Of a DNA stretch of 6,264 nucleotides, positions 5,150 to 6,264 are shown in pieces. Each line of letters begins with the position of its first letter. Position 1 is the stretch's first letter. The DNA comes from Chloroflexota bacterium. GTDB lineage: Bacteria > Chloroflexota > Dehalococcoidia > SZUA-161 > SpSt-899. The translations under genes were made by a program, and so were the position numbers. The notes under the pieces are model-generated. The model did not search any database and was not told the origin of the DNA. It saw only the letters and a program-made list of their open reading frames with translations. Location of the stretch: contig JABHWQ010000318.1 in assembly GCA_018657655.1 (NCBI GenBank), positions 1 to 6,264 on the forward strand, in the 5' to 3' direction.

Positions 5150-5829
5150 TAGTTATTGCCCAGGATAAGTTTGATGCGATGGATGGATGTAGCCGGTTCG
5201 TCGAATCCCAGCGCTCGGAGAACTTGATCCGGTCTGCCGGACCCTTTCGAATCATTGCGCAATCTCATCCCTAATGTATAGCCATACTCGCTTTGCCCGA
5301 TTATCCAAATGTCATCTATCAACGTGCGGATATCATATCGATGAACCGATTCACCTCGGGTGTGTTCCCAGGGCAAGCTTTCCTTTTTTATCAGAGAGCG
5401 AACGGCTTTCCCGATTTCCTTGGCTTCTTTTTTCGATTCTACTTCGACTTTGTATTCGGCAAAACGTAGTTGGGATTGGGTTGAAGGCAGTTTAAGCCAT
5501 ACCTCCTTTATGCCGTGTATTCCAATGCCTAGTGGTAGTTGCTCTCTCATTGACTTGACAAAGAAATCCAGAGAGACTGTCCTTTCCATGAATATGTCTA
5601 TCAATTCACCTTCACTGGTGACTGCAACGGCCAGCGGGGCACCGATGGCTATTCTGGGATGGGGATTAAACCCTTGCGAGTAAGCAATCGGCATTCCGGC
5701 TCGTCGTAGGGCTCTTTGCCAGAGCCGCATCATATCCAGGTGAGAGATATATTTGAGCTCCTCCCCCCGGCTGAAAGTAACGGCAATGCGTTGTTGAGGC
5801 TCATTCTTTGATAATAAGGACCTTTTCAA
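5149..5829 (-). CDS. TIGR03936/DUF2344 radical SAM-linked protein
   Basis: A 226-residue protein with the clear TIGR03936 (DUF2344) signature: RGEELKYISHLDMMRLWQRA (about 21-40), then AYSQGFNPHPRIAIGAPLAV (about 49-68), TSEGELIDI, and a C-terminal beta-rich half ending in TSIHRIKLILG. The family is named for being fused to, or encoded beside, a radical SAM protein of the TIGR03960 type. Its own function is unknown. No radical SAM partner, with its CX3CX2C motif, is visible here; the upstream neighbour is a CBS/CorC-HlyC protein. The start is TTG at 5829, with AAGGGAG 6 nt upstream. The next in-frame ATG is at residue 33, inside the conserved region, so TTG is favoured. It overlaps the upstream gene by 29 nt and the downstream phosphatase by 1 nt, indicating tight translational coupling. 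Confidence 0.9.
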   Translation of the reverse strand: MKRSLLSKNEPQQRIAVTFSRGEELKYISHLDMMRLWQRALRRAGMPIAYSQGFNPHPRIAIGAPLAVAVTSEGELIDIFMERTVSLDFFVKSMREQLPLGIGIHGIKEVWLKLPSTQSQLRFAEYKVEVESKKEAKEIGKAVRSLIKKESLPWEHTRGESVHRYDIRTLIDDIWIIGQSEYGYTLGMRLRNDSKGSGRPDQVLRALGFDEPATSIHRIKLILGNN

Positions 5830-6264
5830 TTTTGACTCCCTTCATCTCGGTAACAGTAATAGTAATATTTTCATACTTAAGTTGTTCGCCTTCTTTGGGA
5901 ATGTGGCCTAGCGCACTTAGAATGAATCCGGCGACAGTTTCGTAATCATCATCTTCGGGCAAGCCCAATTCGATCTCTTCATTTGCCTGATCAAGCCTCA
6001 TACCGCCATCAACCTGATATGTATTGAGATCGATGGTTTCGACAGCCTTGCGACCTGTTGCCAGTTCATCTCCAAGCTCACCTACGATTTCCTCCAGAAG
6101 CTGCTCCATAGTAACCAGTCCGGCGGTTCCTCCGTATTCATCGACAACCATGGTGACCTGGGTGCGCTGTTCCTGCATCTCTCCAAAGAGCTCCCCGACT
6201 ATCTTTGTCTCAGGAACGAAATGGGTATGGCGTGTCAATTCGATTAAGGTGCTTTCCTTGTTCA
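5801..6264 (-). CDS. CBS-domain protein of the CorC/HlyC (CNNM) family, C-terminal part
   Basis: The frame is open to the right edge with no convincing start, so this is the last 153 residues of a longer gene. It begins in the CBS pair: HTHFVPETKIVGELFGEMQ and then VTMVVDEYGGTAGLVT, with the hallmark DEYGGT at about visible residues 41-46, followed by LLEEIVGELGDE. After a short linker comes the CorC/HlyC transporter-associated domain (VDGGMRLDQANEEIELGLPE through ETVAGFILSALGHIPKEGE to the end). Complete family members are usually about 420-440 residues with an N-terminal DUF21/CNNM membrane domain, which would lie outside the window. Members are linked to Mg2+/Co2+ export or homeostasis; 'hemolysin' names are historical. 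It overlaps the next gene by 29 nt and is the most upstream gene visible in the tilS cluster. Confidence 0.92.
   Translation of the reverse strand, partial: NKESTLIELTRHTHFVPETKIVGELFGEMQEQRTQVTMVVDEYGGTAGLVTMEQLLEEIVGELGDELATGRKAVETIDLNTYQVDGGMRLDQANEEIELGLPEDDDYETVAGFILSALGHIPKEGEQLKYENITITVTEMKGVKIEKVLIIKE
5836..5842 (-). promoter_or_regulatory. Ribosome-binding site supporting a TTG start inside the upstream gene
   Basis: AAGGGAG on the minus strand ends 6 nt before the TTG at 5827-5829. It lies within the coding end of the CBS/CorC-HlyC gene and supports the 29-nt gene overlap. Confidence 0.6.

Noticed and set aside
5801..6238. Complete 145-residue gene beginning at TTG 6238
   Set aside because: The frame continues in-frame to the window edge and the family has a long N-terminal region, so this is the C-terminal part of a larger gene.

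Overview
The window is a gene-dense bacterial segment of moderate GC content with nine protein genes, all on the minus strand. The genes therefore read from the right edge toward the left. Two are cut by the window edges: a CBS/CorC-HlyC family protein on the right and an iron-sulfur flavoprotein-like gene on the left. No rRNA, tRNA, CRISPR array, transposase or phage gene was seen. The dispersed palindromic repeats carrying a CTTCGACAAGCTCAGC-type core, the compact gene order and the use of TTG starts would fit a Chloroflexota genome such as a Dehalococcoidia relative. That placement is from memory and is weak.

Right block (6264 down to 3095): a CBS-domain/CorC-HlyC C-terminal half overlaps by 29 nt a TIGR03936/DUF2344 'radical SAM-linked' protein with a TTG start. 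That gene overlaps by 1 nt (TAATG) a histidine phosphatase of the phosphoglycerate-mutase superfamily, which lies 21 nt before tilS (tRNA-Ile lysidine synthetase). The spacing implies one translationally coupled operon. tilS has a firm function; the others are known by family only.

Middle block (3094 down to 1685): an AlkD-like HEAT-repeat DNA alkylation repair gene (2085-2762) lies between two diverged copies, about 195 bp each, of a nested inverted-repeat element. The copies are in the same orientation, and each sits just upstream of a minus-strand gene (the AlkD-like and SixA-like genes). A GC-rich run of three hairpins lies between copy 1 and the AlkD-like stop. A short related C-rich/GGCAG motif lies beside copy 2.

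Left block (1684 down to 1): a SixA-like phosphatase with QHG in place of RHG, a cyclophilin-like-fold protein of the TM1367 type, and a membrane-anchored protein with a PH/GRAM-like domain are spaced by about 22-25 nt and look like a small operon. After an 85-nt gap comes the flavoprotein with a CX2CX2CX7C cysteine cluster.

Most of the window is ordinary housekeeping and accessory content. The least explained items are the repeat elements, the hairpin array and the SixA-like/cyclophilin-like/PH-like trio. I see no convincing evidence of a wholly new multi-gene system.
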